A stretch of DNA of 64,000 bases, taken from the NCBI GenBank assembly GCA_031431475.1, contig JANPDL010000025.1, positions 248,001 to 312,000 of the forward strand. The letters are read 5' to 3'. Position 1 is the first letter of the stretch. Each line of letters starts with the position of its first letter. This document shows, in pieces, positions 61,706-64,000 of the stretch. The stretch is from JADCCX01 sp031431475 (GTDB lineage Bacteria > Pseudomonadota > Alphaproteobacteria > Rhizobiales > Beijerinckiaceae). The notes under the pieces are model-generated. The model searched no databases. It was given only the letters and a program-made list of their open reading frames with translations, and was not told the DNA's origin. The translations under genes were made by a program, and so were the position numbers.

Positions 61706-62466
61706 GTCTCTTGCGCGTTTCCGGCCTGACAAAAAGCTTCGGCGCGAACCATGTTCTGCGCGGTATCGACCTCGACGTCCAGAAGGGTGAACGTATTGCC
61801 ATTCTCGGCTCGTCCGGCTCCGGTAAGAGCACGCTGCTGCGCTGCCTGAACTTCATGGAAATGCCGAGTGCTGGCGAAATTGAATTCAATGGCCAGTTGC
61901 TTGGCCGTCCGGACGGATCGGGCCGCCGCTATCGGGAAAGCGAACTGATTGGCGTGCGTCAGCGTATCGGCATGGTATTCCAGCAGTTCAACCTGTTCCC
62001 GCATATGACCGCGATCGGAAACGTCATGGAGGGGCTGCGCACGGTCCAGCGCCGTTCGAAAGCTGATGCGCATGTGCTTGCCTTGTCCCAATTGACGCGG
62101 GTTGGTCTTGCCGAAAAAGCAGACCAATACCCCGCGCATCTGTCGGGCGGGCAGAAGCAACGGGTCGCAATTGCGCGCGCGTTGGCCATGGAGCCCGAAT
62201 GTATGCTCTTTGATGAACCGACCTCCTCGCTTGATCCTGAATTGGTCGGGGAGGTTCTGCGGGTAATCCATGCGCTGGCCGATGAGGAGCGGACCATGCT
62301 TCTGGTCACCCATGAACTCGGATTTGCCTATCATGTGGCAACGCGTGTGCTTTTCCTCGCCGATGGCATGATTCACGAAGCCGGAACGCCAGATCAGGTT
62401 CTGAAAAACCCGCAGATGGAGCGCACCCAGGCGTTCCTGGCCAGCCACAAGATGTACAGCCTCTAG
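61702..62466 (+). CDS. Polar amino-acid ABC transporter ATPase
   Basis: A 254-residue GlnQ/HisP-type ATPase: Walker A GSSGSGKST, signature LSGGQKQR, Walker B CMLFDEPTSSLD, and the His-loop LLVTHELGF. An ATG overlapping the permease stop gives the start. It drives uptake by the two permeases. Confidence 0.95.
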   Translation: MSLLRVSGLTKSFGANHVLRGIDLDVQKGERIAILGSSGSGKSTLLRCLNFMEMPSAGEIEFNGQLLGRPDGSGRRYRESELIGVRQRIGMVFQQFNLFPHMTAIGNVMEGLRTVQRRSKADAHVLALSQLTRVGLAEKADQYPAHLSGGQKQRVAIARALAMEPECMLFDEPTSSLDPELVGEVLRVIHALADEERTMLLVTHELGFAYHVATRVLFLADGMIHEAGTPDQVLKNPQMERTQAFLASHKMYSL

Positions 62467-62476
62467 GAAAAGCATC

Positions 62477-63406
62477 ATGTCGAATACGCAAGGTTCAGCA
62501 ATACAAGGCTCGGCTCAAGGCTATCTGGCCGATGTTCGCAATGAGGGTGTGCTTGTCTATGTCAACGGGGCCTTCGTGCCGCGGAACGAGGCCGTGGTCT
62601 CGGTTTTCGATTCCGGCTTTGCACTCGGCGATGGGGTCTGGGAAGGCTTGCGGCTGGTGAAGGGCACACTGATCAGCTTTGATGCCCACCTTGATCGGTT
62701 ATTCGAGGGCGCGCGCTCGATTGCTCTCGATATCGGATTGTCTCGCGAAGGCGTGGCCAACGCGGTCCAGGAAACGCTGGATCGCAATGGCATGAAGGAT
62801 GGTGCGCATGTCCGTCTCATGGTGACGCGTGGCCTGAAATCCACGCCGAACCAGGACCCCCGTTTCGTGATCGGGCCAGCGACCATCGTCATTGTCGCCG
62901 AGTACAAGAAGCCGAACCCTGAAGCCAAGGCGCGTGGCATGTCACTGTTCACATCAACCTTCCGGACCAGTACGCCGGATGCTTTTGATCTGCGCCTGAA
63001 TTCGCATAGCCGCCTCAACCTGATCCAGGCGCTGATCCAGGCGATTAATGCCGGTGCAGACGAAGCCCTGATGCTGGATCCGCGCGGCTTCGTGGCATCT
63101 TGCAACTCAACAAATTTTTTCATCATTCGTCGAGGTGAGCTCTGGACGTCAACGGGAGCCTACAGCTTCAAGGGTATCACCCAACAGAACGTGCTTGATG
63201 CGTGGCGGGCGACCGGCAAGACTGCGCGTGAATGCGATTTCACTCTTGCGCAGGTCTATTCTGCCGATGAAGCGTTTGTTACTGGCACGTTGGGCGGGGT
63301 CACGCCTGTCATACGTATCGATGGTCGCGTCATCGCCGACGGGAAGCCTGGTCCGCTTACCAGCCATGCAAGCGAAATCTATCTGTCATCGGTTGGTGCC
63401 GCTTAA
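62477..63406 (+). CDS. Class IV aminotransferase-like protein lacking the expected PLP lysine
   Basis: A 309-residue fold-type IV protein resembling branched-chain/D-amino-acid aminotransferases: YVNGAFVPRNEAVVSVFDSG, GDGVWEGLRL, and the C-terminal FVTGTLGGVTPV. In the helix where the Schiff-base lysine normally precedes a Leu-Asn pair it has NSHSRLNLIQAL (Asn175-His177-Arg179), and there is no lysine between residues 152 and 231. The rest of the fold is well kept. It may be a non-transaminating PLP-fold protein or a repurposed one. Last gene of the amino-acid uptake operon, 10 nt after the ATPase. Confidence 0.85.
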   Translation: MSNTQGSAIQGSAQGYLADVRNEGVLVYVNGAFVPRNEAVVSVFDSGFALGDGVWEGLRLVKGTLISFDAHLDRLFEGARSIALDIGLSREGVANAVQETLDRNGMKDGAHVRLMVTRGLKSTPNQDPRFVIGPATIVIVAEYKKPNPEAKARGMSLFTSTFRTSTPDAFDLRLNSHSRLNLIQALIQAINAGADEALMLDPRGFVASCNSTNFFIIRRGELWTSTGAYSFKGITQQNVLDAWRATGKTARECDFTLAQVYSADEAFVTGTLGGVTPVIRIDGRVIADGKPGPLTSHASEIYLSSVGAA

Positions 63407-63429
63407 AGTGGATTGAAGCCGTTCGAAGG

Positions 63430-63600
63430 TTATTCTGCCTCAGCCCAATCGCGGAGGTCGGCCTCGTGGTGATCCGTTATCGAGGTTCCATCCGGAAGGG
63501 GAGCCATTGGCGGCATGGCATCGCCCTTGCTAAACGCGAGAAACGGAAATGCGTCATGCCGGTCGATGTAGCTGTGAACAAGCGCCGAATTTTAGGCCCT
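63430..63600 (-). pseudogene. Fragment with a conserved-looking C-terminus
   Basis: The minus strand reads LVHSYIDRHDAFPFLAFSKG, then DAMPPMAPLPDGTSITDHHE and ADLRDWAEAE before a stop at 63430; a stop lies just upstream. The composition is that of a real protein end, but I do not recognise the family. Confidence 0.4.
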
Positions 63601-63719
63601 TTCGGCTCCCAATCTTGATCCCGCAACCGGGCGAAAATAATTAAGTTTAGCAAACTCTTGAGGGATTTGCAGCGGGGTCTCACTTCAACGCCTATCCGGG
63701 GGCAAATGGCGTACTTATT

Positions 63720-63794
63720 CACAGGAATAACACCATCCGTGCGTCGGGAGGCTGCCGAGAGCAGCACAAGCTGCGTATCCGTGAGTTTGGTCAT
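63720..63794 (-). pseudogene. DUF3489-like N-terminal fragment
   Basis: MTKLTDTQLVLLSAASRRTD is the characteristic start of DUF3489 proteins, which accompany recombinase-bearing mobile regions in alphaproteobacteria. The frame runs on to 63477, but the later residues look like read-through into unrelated sequence (including the fragment at 63430-63600 in another frame). I call it a truncated remnant. The last 200 bases of the window show no gene. Confidence 0.5.
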
Positions 63795-64000
63795 GGTAAG
63801 ATCCTTGGCTGTTGGTAACGGCTCATGCCGTCACCAGCGCAACCCCGCGGACAATCAGTCGGCAGGGTGGATCTCGGGCACATCTCGCGGGGGCCTCGAT
63901 CGCACACAGCAATGCTTGCCGTGCGCCGACAATCCAGTGCAACATCGGGCGTCGCATTTCAGAATGACGGAAGACGCCAGCCTCTGGGGTAAGGGAACCC

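Noticed and set aside
1..64000. CRISPR array or intact prophage
   Set aside because: No regularly spaced repeats with unique spacers and no phage structural or lysis genes are present.

Overview
The window looks like chromosome of a high-GC alphaproteobacterium, most likely of the Hyphomicrobiales (Rhizobiales). The evidence is the gene order bamE / ubiquinol-cytochrome c chaperone / DUF177 / plsX / fabH / ihfA / merR / tRNA-Pro, the Omp31-like surface protein, the Anbu-transglutaminase-alpha-E-ATP-grasp cluster and the type 2 argC. I cannot name a genus.

Layout. 1-3.1 kb: the Anbu cluster (circularly permuted ATP-grasp, alpha-E, transglutaminase, proteasome-like Anbu). 3.4-10.7 kb: an outer-membrane beta-barrel, an ECHDC3-like crotonase and a PaaI thioesterase diverging around a 113-nt hairpin repeat, a two-subunit 3-oxoacid CoA-transferase, an AsmA protein, rplM-rpsI, and a DUF1772 membrane protein. 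10.8-14.3 kb: a truncated MFS gene, then kynA plus a kynureninase-like gene flanked by two diverged copies of a small-membrane-peptide gene joined to a moeA 3' end. 14.3-31.8 kb: a molybdoenzyme locus. It holds moeA-mobB, a membrane-anchored formate dehydrogenase (alpha, beta, gamma, TAT-tagged small protein), a TorD-like chaperone fused to a helix-turn-helix domain, a run of overlapping genes of unknown function (DUF3306, DUF3305, two further uncharacterised families, a biotin/lipoate-ligase-like protein), a large multi-[4Fe-4S] protein, a WD40-cytochrome c fusion, a TusA-like protein, fdhD and mobA. 31.8-40.3 kb: housekeeping genes (NTF2-like, argC, rsm22, bamE, plsX, fabH, DUF808, ihfA, merR).

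At 40,346-40,423 there is tRNA-Pro(GGG). Its 3' half is repeated imperfectly (43 of 47 bases) at 58,937-58,983, which suggests that the 18.5 kb between them is an old genomic island with no surviving integrase. The island carries two divergent RTX-type calcium-binding proteins, a FecR-domain protein facing a Crp-like regulator and CHASE2 adenylate/guanylate cyclase pair, remnants of IS5, IS3 and IS21 elements and of a nuclease, and a catabolic unit. That unit is an enolase-superfamily dehydratase-like gene, an SDR, a complete peptide-type ABC importer and a tripartite-tricarboxylate binding protein, divergent from a gene encoding an IclR regulator fused to an SMP-30/gluconolactonase. Two palindromes sit in the 81-bp divergent promoter.

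To the right of the island lie a GGGAA-rich repeat tract, a polar-amino-acid-type ABC transporter operon ending in a class IV aminotransferase-like gene that lacks a lysine where the cofactor lysine is expected, and decayed gene fragments to the window edge.

The most interesting unexplained material is the conserved-looking but uncharacterised formate dehydrogenase accessory block, with its chaperone-HTH fusion. Next come the IclR-lactonase fusion, the Crp-cyclase-FecR-RTX module in the island, and the duplication that brackets kynA/kynU.
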